Source of the DNA: CAWVSB01 sp046710535
Lineage (GTDB): Bacteria > Pseudomonadota > Gammaproteobacteria > Pseudomonadales > CAWVSB01
Assembly (NCBI GenBank): GCA_046710535.1
Contig: JBKEHH010000007.1
Location: forward strand, 92,442 to 156,441
DNA length: 64,000 nt
Direction of reading: 5' to 3'
Shown: one piece after another, positions 42,800 to 51,855 of the stretch
Layout: every line of letters begins with the position of its first letter
How positions within the stretch are numbered: position 1 is the stretch's first letter
Position numbers and translations under genes: made by a program
The notes under the pieces: generated by a model
Seen by the model: the letters and a program-made list of their open reading frames with translations, nothing else
The model's database searches: none
What the model was told of the DNA's origin: nothing

Positions 42800-43813
42800 A
42801 TGGCGTCACTAAAACTGGGGCTTCAGTTAGGTTATTGGGGGCAGCTATACAATCCTGCTCAAATCGAGTTGGCGCAAGCAGCTGAGCGCTTAGGGTTTGA
42901 TTCGGTATGGACAGCTGAATCATGGGGCAATGACGTTTTTACGCCCTTAGCGTGGATTGGCGCACATACCTCTACCATTCGCTTGGGTACGTCTGTTGCA
43001 CAGCTATCAGCCCGCACGCCTGCGTCATGCGCGATGGCGGCAATGTCTATTGATCATATGTCTGGCGGTAGAATGATGCTGGGTTTAGGTGTTTCTGGCC
43101 CCCAAGTGGTAGAAGGCTGGTATGGCCAGCCTTATAGTAAACCTCTGGCGAGAACTCGTGAGTATGTCAGTATTATTCGAAAAATATTAGCGCGAGAAGA
43201 GTATTTAACTAATGACGGTGAGCATTACCCGCTGCCCTACACCGGTGAGGGTAGTTGGGGCTTAGGTAAGGCGCTTAAATCTATTACTCATCCGTTGCGA
43301 GCCGATTTACCGATATTTTTAGGCGCAGAAGGGCCAAAGAACGTCACTCAAACCGCGGAAATAGCCGATGGTTGGTTGCCGCTTTATTACTCGCCTTACC
43401 GGCAAGAAGTGTATGCGGAGCAAATAAAAGATCGTAAAGAGGGCTTTGAGATTCCGGCGTTGGCTCTGGTGAGCGTTACTGACAATATGGCAGAGGGTTT
43501 ATACCCAGTGAAAGCCATGTTGGCTTTTTATATTGGTGGTATGGGCGCCAAAGCGAAAAATTTTCATAAAGATTTAATGGGTCGAATGGGGTTTGAAGAA
43601 GAAGCAAACCAGATTCAAGAGCTATTTATGGCAGGTAAGCGTGATGAAGCAATCGCTGCTGTACCGGATCAATTCGCTGATGAAATATCGCTAGTTGGAC
43701 CGAAAGGTCGGATCAAAGAAAAGCTACAAGATTGGGAGAATTCGCCAGTGACTAGTTTATTGATTAATGGCGATGAACAGTTATTGCGAGATATGGCTGA
43801 ATTAGTGCTGTAA
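42800..43813 (+). CDS. LLM-class F420-type oxidoreductase
   Basis: 337 residues from ATG 42800 (GGAG 7 nt upstream); 21 extra upstream codons are rejected. TIM barrel of the luciferase-like monooxygenase family: L-K-L-G-L-Q-L-G-Y-W-G, A-A-E-R-L-G-F-D-S-V-W-T-A-E-S-W, T-S-V-A-Q-L-S-A-R-T-P and D-H-M-S-G-G-R-M-M-L-G-L-G-V-S-G-P-Q. The pattern is that of the mer/F420-dependent subgroup annotated in many Actinobacteria and marine Proteobacteria. Whether it uses FMN or F420 cannot be told from sequence, and no F420 genes are nearby. Stands alone. Confidence 0.9.
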   Translation: MASLKLGLQLGYWGQLYNPAQIELAQAAERLGFDSVWTAESWGNDVFTPLAWIGAHTSTIRLGTSVAQLSARTPASCAMAAMSIDHMSGGRMMLGLGVSGPQVVEGWYGQPYSKPLARTREYVSIIRKILAREEYLTNDGEHYPLPYTGEGSWGLGKALKSITHPLRADLPIFLGAEGPKNVTQTAEIADGWLPLYYSPYRQEVYAEQIKDRKEGFEIPALALVSVTDNMAEGLYPVKAMLAFYIGGMGAKAKNFHKDLMGRMGFEEEANQIQELFMAGKRDEAIAAVPDQFADEISLVGPKGRIKEKLQDWENSPVTSLLINGDEQLLRDMAELVL

Positions 43814-43879
43814 GTCTGGTGAGTTGGCTTTATCATACGTTAATATTTTGGTTTTATTAGCGTAGTTGGGGAGTGACAA

Positions 43880-44266
43880 TTGTTAGACTATTTTGCGTTA
43901 TTTTTGCTGTGTTGTTCTAGCCTAATAGTCTTTTATGGCGTTATTGCTATTCATGACATCCCTTACGAGCTGGCTAAATCTCGCAACCATCCACATCAAG
44001 ACGCTATTCATCAAGCTGGCTGGTTAAGCCTATTTACGCTGCATGTGTTGTGGCCATTTATTTGGATTTGGGCCACCTTATACCGCGAAGATAGAGGTTG
44101 GGGCTTTTCTGACCACAAGAGTCCGAAAGAGCATATTGATAGACTGGAAGCGCGGATAGACGAATTATCTAATGAGATGAAGCAGCTACAACAGTCGAAG
44201 TCTTCGCCGCAGCCAGAAATTGCTGCTCAGTCTAATAATCAGTCACCAGCAGCCGGAGAGCAATAA
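43880..44266 (+). CDS. DUF3302 inner-membrane protein (YiaW-like)
   Basis: 128 residues from TTG 43880 (GGGGAG 6 nt upstream). L-D-Y-F-A-L-F starts the first membrane helix. H-D-I-P-Y-E-L-A-K-S-R-N-H-P-x-Q-D-A-I-H-x-A-G-W-L-S-L-F-T-L-H and I-W-A-T-L-Y-R-E-D-R-G-W-G match DUF3302. The C-terminal tail is a short coiled coil with Q/S-rich end, longer than in E. coli. The HlyD-like gene follows with a 1-bp overlap, the same pair as yiaW-yiaV in E. coli. Function of the pair unknown; perhaps an export system. Confidence 0.9.
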   Translation: MLDYFALFLLCCSSLIVFYGVIAIHDIPYELAKSRNHPHQDAIHQAGWLSLFTLHVLWPFIWIWATLYREDRGWGFSDHKSPKEHIDRLEARIDELSNEMKQLQQSKSSPQPEIAAQSNNQSPAAGEQ

Positions 44267-45204
44267 TGGAAATGTTGCTAATGCTTACCTATGCGGCGCT
44301 GTGTATTACAGTTTTCAAGGTATTTAAGCTGCCACTGAATAAATGTACTGTGCCAACCGCAATATTAGGTGGCTTTGTGTTGATTAGCTTTATTATGCTG
44401 GTGATGAATTATAACCATCCTCATTCTGATGCCACCCGAGAGTATTTTGTTACCACCCCTATTATCCCTAATGTTAGCGGCACAGTGGTGTCGGTTGAGG
44501 CGAGGCCGAATGTCTCTCTTAATAAGGGTGATGTTTTGTTTACTATTGATCCAGTGCCATTTCAGGCCAGTGTCGATGCCATCAATGCACGCTTAGTGTC
44601 GGCCGAGGCTGATTTAAAGCGAGCTAAAAATTTGGCTGTTAGCGGATCAATTAGTCAGCGTAATGTAGATCAAGCTCAGGCCACGTATGACGATTTGTTT
44701 GCGCAGAATATAAACGCTGAATATAGTTTAGCGCAGACAGTTGTTAAAGCGCCTACGGACGGGGTTATTACTCATGCATTTTTACGTCCCGGCATGCGTG
44801 CTGTTGCTATGCCATTGCGGCCAGTAATGGTGTTTGTTAATCGTGACGCGATTTATTACACCGCATTTTTTAGACAAAATAATTTGTTAAGAATAGAGCC
44901 AGGGCTAGAAGCTGAAATAGCTTTTGATAGTATTCCTGGTGATGTGTTTACTGCAAAAGTGCACTCGGTGGTGCCGGTGATGAGAGAAGGTCAGTTGCAA
45001 GCTTCTGGCGATATGGTTTCATTGGCTCAATCGCCTTATCCTGGCCGGGTGCCGGTATTGTTAGAAATGACTGATTCACGGTTTGCCGAATTTGCTGATC
45101 GCATCCCCGGCGGTGCTTTTGGTCAGGCTGCTGTCTATAGCGAGCATGCTGAGCACTTTGCCATTATCCGACGCGTACTTTTGCGTATGGCCTCTCGTGG
45201 ATGA
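44266..45204 (+). CDS. HlyD-family secretion protein (YiaV-like)
   Basis: 312 residues. N-terminal membrane helices (about residues 4-55), then a biotinyl-lipoyl-like half (I-P-N-V-S-G-T-V-V-S-V-E-A-R-P-N-x-x-L-N-K-G-D-V-L-F-x-I-D-P), a coiled-coil hairpin (A-D-L-K-R-A-K-N-L) and the second half T-V-V-K-A-P-T-D-G-V-I-T. A periplasmic adaptor of the HlyD/EmrA type. No ABC, MFS or outer-membrane component is adjacent, as is also true for yiaV. The DUF3302 partner is translated just upstream. Confidence 0.92.
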   Translation: MEMLLMLTYAALCITVFKVFKLPLNKCTVPTAILGGFVLISFIMLVMNYNHPHSDATREYFVTTPIIPNVSGTVVSVEARPNVSLNKGDVLFTIDPVPFQASVDAINARLVSAEADLKRAKNLAVSGSISQRNVDQAQATYDDLFAQNINAEYSLAQTVVKAPTDGVITHAFLRPGMRAVAMPLRPVMVFVNRDAIYYTAFFRQNNLLRIEPGLEAEIAFDSIPGDVFTAKVHSVVPVMREGQLQASGDMVSLAQSPYPGRVPVLLEMTDSRFAEFADRIPGGAFGQAAVYSEHAEHFAIIRRVLLRMASRG

Positions 45205-45229
45205 ATTATTTATTTCCATTCCACTAAAT

Positions 45230-46225
45230 TTATTGGTTAATCTTTTCTGCAGTGAGCAATTGGTATAGATAGTTTGTTAGCTCACCTGCGAGCTGGTCTT
45301 TGGCTCGCTGCGCTACCATGCCTTTGTCAGTGGCAGAAACTTTGATTGGCCAGCGCTGCTTAGCTTGGGTCTCGCCATTTTTTACTAGGCTTAATTCTAA
45401 TGATCCGCGCAGCCAATACCAACCTTGCTTTTTCTCTACTGGTTCGGTGTCCAAAACGCCTTCAATAATATACGCAGAGCTTGCCGAAACCTTAGCCCCT
45501 AAGTTAGCAACTGCCGCTTGTAAGTCTGGATTAAGCTCTATGGGCGTAGTATTTACGTCAAATGCTAAAACAGCTAAGGCCTCGCGTATTTGAGTCTCGA
45601 CTAACGCAGCACTAATTTTACTAGGTAAGCCGTTGCCTGTTAGTACCGACAAATTACGGTTTAACTGCGCGCGCTCTAATTGTAGTAGGCGTGCTTTGTC
45701 TAATGCCGATAAAGCCGCAACAGGGTTATTGGCTTGGTTAACGGCGTAATCTCGCAAGTCATCAGTTTGCTGGTCTATGTTTCTAATCGCGTCGCGAAAG
45801 CGCTTGGCGGCAGGTGCTTTTTCTAATACAGCTAGGCTGAAGTGTGGGCCGGTTTCAGCGCGCCAATGTTCAACCACTCTAGCGCCTTCTAATACTTGGT
45901 TGGCAAAAGTATTTACGCTGCGAGCAGCACGTTGTTCATTACTTACCTGGCTTATGTCACCCGCCGTTGTAACCGTCGCTTGGCTAAAATCTATAGCGCT
46001 GTCTTCAATGGCTACTTCAAAAATACGGGCCAAGTTAGCTAGTGAGCGGCTATCTGCCGAGGTTTGCTCGTCAGCAGAAGCACTGGCCGTTAAATATTTT
46101 TCTTCTGGGTAGTTTTCAGGCGTTGCTGTAATCCAGCTGGGTTGGCCGCCGCCCGAGGCGCAGCCGCTTAACAATAATGTGACGCTTAAGCTTGCAGCTG
46201 CTAGTAATTTGATCGAATTAAACAT
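45230..46225 (-). CDS. LPP20-family lipoprotein
   Basis: 331 residues. Signal peptide with lipobox L-L-S-G-C (Cys22). LPP20-type start of the mature part, P-S-W-I-T-A-T-P-E-N-Y-P-E-E-K-Y-L-T-A-S-A-S-A, followed by A-x-x-x-A-R-x-L-A-N-L-A-R-I-F-E-V. The C-terminal part (residues about 190-330) is an extra domain. Last gene of the four-gene lipoprotein operon that starts at 48772. These clusters are conserved in Gammaproteobacteria and include an LpoB-like protein, so a role in envelope or peptidoglycan upkeep is likely. Confidence 0.85.
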   Translation of the reverse strand: MFNSIKLLAAASLSVTLLLSGCASGGGQPSWITATPENYPEEKYLTASASADEQTSADSRSLANLARIFEVAIEDSAIDFSQATVTTAGDISQVSNEQRAARSVNTFANQVLEGARVVEHWRAETGPHFSLAVLEKAPAAKRFRDAIRNIDQQTDDLRDYAVNQANNPVAALSALDKARLLQLERAQLNRNLSVLTGNGLPSKISAALVETQIREALAVLAFDVNTTPIELNPDLQAAVANLGAKVSASSAYIIEGVLDTEPVEKKQGWYWLRGSLELSLVKNGETQAKQRWPIKVSATDKGMVAQRAKDQLAGELTNYLYQLLTAEKINQ

Positions 46226-46239
46226 CTTAACTCTCCGGT

Positions 46240-47595
46240 TTAACGAGTTTTGTATTTATAGAGTTGGGTGCCAAGACTGTTACCTAGTATGACGGCTTTT
46301 TGTCCTTTGGCCAGATTTAGCATATTACTGTTTGACGCGTCTTGATTGCCAAGGGCAGAGTTGTCGACCGCTTGGCTGTTGCTAGCTGGGGCAACGCTGT
46401 TGCGGCCAAGCATAATAGGGTAGTCGCCCGCAGGGACCATAAGTCGTGCAATTTGAATATTAGATGGCAGCGTATTCCAGCTCCGCACGTCGGCTATTTC
46501 GGTTAAATTGGCAGTAATCTCAGTGATGATTGCTAGGATCGCAAAGGCGCCAGAGTCGTCTTGCTCACTTTGCTTGCGCGCTTGTGCAACCATTTGTTGT
46601 TTCGCAACTACTCGCACTAAGGTAGTGGCGGTTATTTTTGGTATTTGTGCGTCAAGATCTTCTCTTACTAATTCGTCGACACTTTCGAGTAGCTTCGTTG
46701 ACGTTTGATATTGGCCTACGCTTAATAAGCTTTCATGAATAGGTGAGCGTGAATTTCTATAGCGTGGCACTGCAATTGATACGAACTGATTTAAGCCCGG
46801 CGCATAAATAGAAATTTTTGATTGTTCTTTAGGGCTCACTAAGCCTTGCCAATAAATAGCGATAACCTCTGCTTCATTATTTTTTGGAAAATATGCAGCG
46901 CGGCCAAATCGGTCAACATATTGCTGATATTCTTTTTCGATGCCAACACGTTTAGTCATGCGCAGCAAGCTGTCTTGTAATGCTGGCGGCAATGTATGGC
47001 CGCGTTCGGTCATTAAATTAGCGGCTCTACGATAAGAAATTAGCGCGTTGTCCCACTCGCTGCCTAATTCATAAACTAGGCCAGCTATCATTCTTGCGCT
47101 AGCCAACTGGCCAACAATCTTGTCGTCATAGGCAGGCTCGCGCATAAACACATCGGCCTTTAATATTTCTACCCTTGCGCCGTCGAGATCACCCAATGCC
47201 AAATAGTTTAGCGCCAGTAGTTGTTGGGCTAATATTTGCTCTGCTGGGGAGCCAGAGTAAGCGCGCAGGGTTTCGTTAACGGTTGAGGCGCCTAATACTT
47301 CACGCACACTAATTGCTTGCAGTGCTTCCATTAAAATGGCCGCTGTTTGCAAGTCAATAATGCTACCTTCGATATCGCCATTCAAATGTTTGAGCATGCC
47401 AAGATTTAGTAAATACTGGGCTTTATCGCGATCAGACGGCTCTAGCGCTTGCATTGCGCTCAGTGCTAATTGTGGCCTACCTTGTTGCAGTTGCTCGGTA
47501 ATACTGTTTATTTGCCATTGCTGTAAAGCGCAGCCTTGTAACAACAGGGCCGCGCTAAGCAGCAGTACTCTAGTGAAATTTACGCTGGCGCGCAT
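46240..47595 (-). CDS. COG3014-family lipoprotein with TPR-like repeats
   Basis: 451 residues. Signal peptide and lipobox L-L-Q-G-C (Cys22). Helical repeats (A-L-S-A-M-Q-A-L-E-P, L-L-A-L-N-Y-L-A-L-G-D-L-D-G-A-R-V-E-I, L-I-S-Y-R-R-A-A-N-L-M) in the first half resemble TPR units. The second half is a beta-rich domain with A-x-x-T-L-V-R-V-V-A-K. COG3014 proteins are found with LpoB and LPP20 proteins, as here. Function not established; probably outer-membrane, facing the periplasm. Starts 17 bp after the LpoB stop. Confidence 0.87.
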   Translation of the reverse strand: MRASVNFTRVLLLSAALLLQGCALQQWQINSITEQLQQGRPQLALSAMQALEPSDRDKAQYLLNLGMLKHLNGDIEGSIIDLQTAAILMEALQAISVREVLGASTVNETLRAYSGSPAEQILAQQLLALNYLALGDLDGARVEILKADVFMREPAYDDKIVGQLASARMIAGLVYELGSEWDNALISYRRAANLMTERGHTLPPALQDSLLRMTKRVGIEKEYQQYVDRFGRAAYFPKNNEAEVIAIYWQGLVSPKEQSKISIYAPGLNQFVSIAVPRYRNSRSPIHESLLSVGQYQTSTKLLESVDELVREDLDAQIPKITATTLVRVVAKQQMVAQARKQSEQDDSGAFAILAIITEITANLTEIADVRSWNTLPSNIQIARLMVPAGDYPIMLGRNSVAPASNSQAVDNSALGNQDASNSNMLNLAKGQKAVILGNSLGTQLYKYKTR

Positions 47596-47612
47596 ACAAA
47601 TAGCGTCAATAG

Positions 47613-48215
47613 TTAGTATCTAAAAGACGCATTTTTCACGTATTTTTTGATTTTTTTCTGGCCCAACCAAACCTTGCGATTATCTGCCATGCTGATCATG
47701 GTTAGATCAACTTGGTAGTAGCGCACTTGTTCTTTACCTTCTTTGTCGATGATGGTGTTGATTTCACCTTTAAGCATAAAGTCGGCGCCCGTTTCTTGGC
47801 CTGCTGCGTTGCGAGTCGATTCAGTAGAATTGAGGTCTTGGTCGACGCGCTCGTCACGAATCTCATCGCGTTCAGTGCTTGATGCAACAAAGTCTATGCG
47901 GCCAGAGTTAACTAGTGCGCGTTCCATATCAGCAACAAAAGTACGTACGTTAATATGTTCGTGGCTGAGGTTTCTTATCGTTCCTACGATAACAGCTGGA
48001 GAGTTGCCTTGTTGGCGGACAAAGTTGTCAACCCAGGGGCACGATAACGCGTCTCGGATCAGCTCTTCTGAAACAAGTTGCGAGTCGGTGTCATTCCAAG
48101 CACCACTTAAATCTATTTGTTCACCCGCATCGACTCGTTTTACTGACGTACCACCGCAAGCAGTAAGGACAATAGTTGATACGCTGATAACACCGATTGC
48201 TAACCACTTATTCAT
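47613..48215 (-). CDS. lpoB: LpoB-like penicillin-binding protein activator
   Basis: 200 residues, lipobox L-T-A-C (Cys20). The LpoB fold is indicated by the start of the domain (L-S-G-A-W-N-D-T-D-S-Q-L-V-S-E-E-L-I), then V-I-V-G-T-I-R-N-L-S-H-E-H-I-N-V, F-V-A-D-M-E-R-A-L-V-N-S-G-R, and A-D-F-M-L-K-G-E-I-N. In Enterobacteria LpoB activates PBP1B. Here the Pro/Gln linker is short, so its reach through peptidoglycan may differ. It overlaps the stop of the upstream LPP20-like gene at one base, which implies translational coupling. Confidence 0.9.
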   Translation of the reverse strand: MNKWLAIGVISVSTIVLTACGGTSVKRVDAGEQIDLSGAWNDTDSQLVSEELIRDALSCPWVDNFVRQQGNSPAVIVGTIRNLSHEHINVRTFVADMERALVNSGRIDFVASSTERDEIRDERVDQDLNSTESTRNAAGQETGADFMLKGEINTIIDKEGKEQVRYYQVDLTMISMADNRKVWLGQKKIKKYVKNASFRY

Positions 48216-48772
48216 TATTGCTTCTCCTCAACAAAACGATTAAAACCAGATATTTCTTGTTGGCTATAGTATTTTTGGAAACCTTCACTCAGTGAGGTGG
48301 CTGTCTCTAAAGTCTTATCAACAGCTTCCATGTCTAGTTCAGCAAAGGAAAAAATGTCGCCAGTGTTGTCGTCTTTCCAGTGCCCCATAATCTTAGCACC
48401 ACTCAGTGCTAGCTTAGTTTGGGTCTTGATTTCGCGTTCTACGCTGGTATCTAACTGACCGGACGCGCTAGCGGTGTAGTCAGTTAATGTGGTCTCTATA
48501 TAGGAGGATAATACTCTGGCAATTTCGGCCCTAGCGCGACTATCTGCGGTGCCTTTTTGTAAAGAAAAATCGCCCATGGGCGGTGCCATGCCAAGCCCTT
48601 GAATTAGACGGCCGCCATCATCACTAACCGCTTGTGTGCCTTCGTTTACCCAATCTGGCGCACCGCTAATACCCAAATCGCTGTCAATATTAGTGCCGCC
48701 GGCACATGCCATTAGACCGAGGTAAAATACGCCAATAATTGATAGCTTTGTAACTGCAGTTAATGAATTCAT
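48215..48772 (-). CDS. LPP20-like lipoprotein, first gene of the cluster
   Basis: 185 residues; lipobox L-M-A-C (Cys23). LPP20 features: A-P-D-W-V-N-E-G, G-G-R-L-I-Q-G-L-G-M-A-P, A-D-S-R-A-R-A-E-I-A-R-V-L-S-S-Y-I-E-T. It resembles the N-terminal two-thirds of the LPP20 protein at the other end of the operon, so the two are likely paralogues. The operon's promoter should lie between 48773 and the divergent DUF819 gene. Confidence 0.85.
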   Translation of the reverse strand: MNSLTAVTKLSIIGVFYLGLMACAGGTNIDSDLGISGAPDWVNEGTQAVSDDGGRLIQGLGMAPPMGDFSLQKGTADSRARAEIARVLSSYIETTLTDYTASASGQLDTSVEREIKTQTKLALSGAKIMGHWKDDNTGDIFSFAELDMEAVDKTLETATSLSEGFQKYYSQQEISGFNRFVEEKQ

Positions 48773-48990
48773 GATGAGACTCCGATGGTCATGTTAAGTC
48801 GTTTTTATAATTGGTGCTGACAGCAGCTTGTCTAAGCTAGACAGCTCCACATCCCTATAAGTTTCAACGAGGTATGGAGTGTAAACGATTATAGGTGCGG
48901 GTAAACAGCTCAGTTGTTGTTAAATGTGGATGTAATGAGGAAGTTTGAGCATAGCGTCAATATATTTCAGGTTTATGTTGTTAGGTGGCA

Positions 48991-50217
48991 ATGTTGAACT
49001 GTTACCTTGATAGAAAAGACGTTAGCATTCGACTACTTATGGCTGCCCTTTTATTATTTTATCTAGTACTCCCTGCGTTGGTTATTTATAGCTGTAGCCG
49101 CTTTGCGGTATTAAACAGGATTGGCGTGGTTGTACTATGCTACATCGCTGGCATTTCCATTGCACAGCTGCTGCCTCTGTTGTCTAGTATAGGTTTATCG
49201 GTAACAGTTGATAGTAATTCCCAGGAACTGTTGATGGGTTTCTGTATTATGTTTGCCATGCCAATGCTGTTGTTTTCTATCAATGTGAAAGATTGGCTCA
49301 GGCTTGGTCCAACCACAATACTGTCTATCTCGTCATCTGTTTTTGCCGTAATTAGTATGAGCTTTATTGCCGGTTTGTTATTGAACGACCAAATAGTCGA
49401 GATGTGGAAGTTAGTAGGAATGTCTGTGGCGCTTTACTTAGGTGGTACACCCACCTTGGCGGCCACTAAAGAAGCCTTGCAGGTTGATACCAATTTCTTT
49501 TTGCAGATTCATTCATACGACACGGTGTTAACGCTGGGCTATGTTGTCTTTATGGTGTCTATTGCGCAGCGAGTATTTAACCGGTTTTTGCCAGCGTTTA
49601 GCTCACCGGTTGCAACTGACGGGCAATTAACGAAAGTAGCAGAAGGCGTTGAAGATATTCAAAAGTATAAGCAGCTGATGTCTTTGTCGATATGGCGGCA
49701 AATGCTGCCAGCGATTACTTTGTGCCTAATTATTTTAGCAGTTGTGGTGGCAAGCTCGTTTGCTATTGTTAACGAAGCTAATATGGCGATGATAATGGTT
49801 GGTTTGACCGTATTGGCGGTAGCGGCTTCGTTTAATGAGCGCATTCGCATGTCACCAAATACATTTGAAGTTGGCATGTATGTAGTATTGGTTTTTTGTG
49901 TGGTGGTGGGTTCATTAATAACGCCTGACTTATTTGCGAGCATGAGCCTACCTTTGGCTATGTTTATTTTATTGGTGGTGTTTGGTTCATTAATAATACA
50001 TTTAGCTATCGCTAGATTATTTAAAATCGACTCTGATACGACTATAATAACGTCGGTCGCCCTGATTTGTTCGCCGCCATTTATTCCAATGGTAGTAGTA
50101 GCGCTTAAAAATAAAGATATGCTGTTGTCAGGCATAACCGCAGGAGTTTTGGGTTATGTCTTGGGCAATGTGTTGGGCGTTGTAATTGCATATTCATTTA
50201 AAGCCCTGATGGGTTAA
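48991..50217 (+). CDS. DUF819-family membrane protein
   Basis: 408 residues from ATG 48991 (a GTG two codons upstream is possible). About ten to eleven membrane helices. L-Y-L-G-G-T-P-T-L-A-A-T-K-E-A-L near residue 155 corresponds to the conserved G-G-T-x-N-x-x-A segment of DUF819 proteins, and I-C-S-P-P-F-I-P-M lies near the end. The family looks like secondary transporters, but no substrate is established. 18 bp before and probably co-transcribed with the S1P-lyase-like gene, so transport of a related lipid metabolite or amine is a guess only. Confidence 0.72.
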   Translation: MLNCYLDRKDVSIRLLMAALLLFYLVLPALVIYSCSRFAVLNRIGVVVLCYIAGISIAQLLPLLSSIGLSVTVDSNSQELLMGFCIMFAMPMLLFSINVKDWLRLGPTTILSISSSVFAVISMSFIAGLLLNDQIVEMWKLVGMSVALYLGGTPTLAATKEALQVDTNFFLQIHSYDTVLTLGYVVFMVSIAQRVFNRFLPAFSSPVATDGQLTKVAEGVEDIQKYKQLMSLSIWRQMLPAITLCLIILAVVVASSFAIVNEANMAMIMVGLTVLAVAASFNERIRMSPNTFEVGMYVVLVFCVVVGSLITPDLFASMSLPLAMFILLVVFGSLIIHLAIARLFKIDSDTTIITSVALICSPPFIPMVVVALKNKDMLLSGITAGVLGYVLGNVLGVVIAYSFKALMG

Positions 50218-50235
50218 TGGTAACTGGAGAAAACT

Positions 50236-51711
50236 ATGGCGCAGGCTAAAACTAAAGTATCAGCTAATAAATTATTTACTGGTGAGCTACCGGTAAAAGG
50301 CTTGGCCAAAGAAAAATTACTAGGTGGCATGCAGCAGCTTGCCAGCGGTGACGCCGACTTTAAGCATGGCAAGGTGTGGAGTTTGGTGTATCACAAAGAT
50401 GAAGAGCATTACGATACCATTAAGCAAGCTCATAACATGTATTTTTCTACTAATTATTTAAACCCGATGGTGTTTAAAAGCTTAAAACGCTATGAGACAG
50501 ATGTGGTACGAATGACTGCGAATATGATGCGCGGCGATGAAAACGTTGTTGGCACCATGACATCTGGAGGTACTGAAAGCATTTTGATGGCGATTAAAAG
50601 TTATCGTGATCGGGCGAGAAAGAAGAAACCGTGGATTTTTAAACCGAATATGATTGTGCCAGAAACGGTGCATGTGGCGTTTGACAAAGCAGCAAAATAT
50701 TTTGATGTGGAAATTGTTCGGGCGCCAGTTGGTAAAGATTTTAGGGCCAATATTAAGGCCACTAAAAAACTGATTAATCGCAATACTATTTTGTTAGTTG
50801 GCTCGTCACCATCTTATCCGCAAGGCGTAATAGACCCAATTACTGAGCTTGGACAATTAGCCTTAAAGAAAAAATTACCCCTGCATGTGGATGCTTGTTT
50901 GGGCGGTTTTATGTTGCCATTCTTACGTGAGTTAAATTATCCAATTGCAGACTTTGATTTTTCTGTGCCGGGGGTGACGTCGATTTCTGCCGATGTGCAT
51001 AAATATGGTTATGCTGCCAAAGGCGCTTCAGTAATTATGTATCGTGATATGAGCTATCTTCGGCATCAATTTTTGGTGGTTACTGGTTGGTCTGGCGGTA
51101 TTTATGCATCGCCGGCATTGCTTGGCACTCGCGCGGGTTCGGCTATTGCAGCCGCTTGGGCGTCAATGCAAAGCATTGGCAAAAAAGGCTTTTTGGATAT
51201 GTGCGATGGCACCATGAAAATCACCCAGCAAATGATGGCGGGTGTTAACGCGATTGATGGTTTAGAAGTCTTGGGAGAGCCAGATATGAGTGTGTTTTCG
51301 TATCACAGCACTAATCCAAAAGTGAACATTTTTGCAGTGGGGGATCAGATGGAACAGCGGGGGTGGAATATTAATCGGCAGCAAAAACCTAATGCCCTGC
51401 ATGCAATGGTAACGATTAATCATGACCAAGCTATTGACCAATATTTGCAAGACTTACAAGACTCCTATGACCATGTGGCTGCTAACCCAGACCTAGCGTA
51501 TGAAGGTTCGGCAGCCATGTATGGAATGGTGTCGGCAGTGCCACTGAAGGGCGTTATTGAGAAAAACGTATTAGATATGATGGAAAACTCTTATACCCCT
51601 GGCGCTGACTCTTTAGAAATTGGTAAAGATGATGGCGACCAAGATTTAGCAATGTTGCTAGGTACTGGGTTTGTGAAGATCGCCGATAAGGTCAAAAATA
51701 TACTGCGTTAA
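50236..51711 (+). CDS. PLP-dependent sphingosine-1-phosphate-lyase-like enzyme
   Basis: 491 residues. T-S-G-G-T-E-S-I-L-M-A-I-K-S-Y-R-D (residues 109-125), V-P-E-T-V-H-V-A-F-D-K-A-A, P-L-H-V-D-A-C-L-G-G-F (Asp219) and S-I-S-A-D-V-H-K-Y-G-Y-A-A-K-G, with PLP-binding Lys256. These blocks follow eukaryotic S1P lyase nearly word for word and separate it from glutamate or tyrosine decarboxylases. No membrane anchor, as in bacterial homologues. It would cleave a phosphorylated long-chain base into an aldehyde and phosphoethanolamine; the true substrate here is open. GGAG ribosome site before ATG 50236. Confidence 0.88.
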   Translation: MAQAKTKVSANKLFTGELPVKGLAKEKLLGGMQQLASGDADFKHGKVWSLVYHKDEEHYDTIKQAHNMYFSTNYLNPMVFKSLKRYETDVVRMTANMMRGDENVVGTMTSGGTESILMAIKSYRDRARKKKPWIFKPNMIVPETVHVAFDKAAKYFDVEIVRAPVGKDFRANIKATKKLINRNTILLVGSSPSYPQGVIDPITELGQLALKKKLPLHVDACLGGFMLPFLRELNYPIADFDFSVPGVTSISADVHKYGYAAKGASVIMYRDMSYLRHQFLVVTGWSGGIYASPALLGTRAGSAIAAAWASMQSIGKKGFLDMCDGTMKITQQMMAGVNAIDGLEVLGEPDMSVFSYHSTNPKVNIFAVGDQMEQRGWNINRQQKPNALHAMVTINHDQAIDQYLQDLQDSYDHVAANPDLAYEGSAAMYGMVSAVPLKGVIEKNVLDMMENSYTPGADSLEIGKDDGDQDLAMLLGTGFVKIADKVKNILR

Positions 51712-51855
51712 GTAATTATGAGTGATCACAGCGAGTGTTGTTATAACTTATGCTGTCTCTCATTACGCCCAGTGGCCTAAGACACTGGGCCGCTAACAGG
51801 GGCGGGTGATATTCACTAAGTATTGCTCGCTGATGCAATGATACTAGGTTCAATT

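Noticed and set aside
49659..50135. Minus-strand 158-codon frame in the DUF819 gene
   Set aside because: Antisense shadow with skewed composition; the plus-strand membrane protein is convincing.
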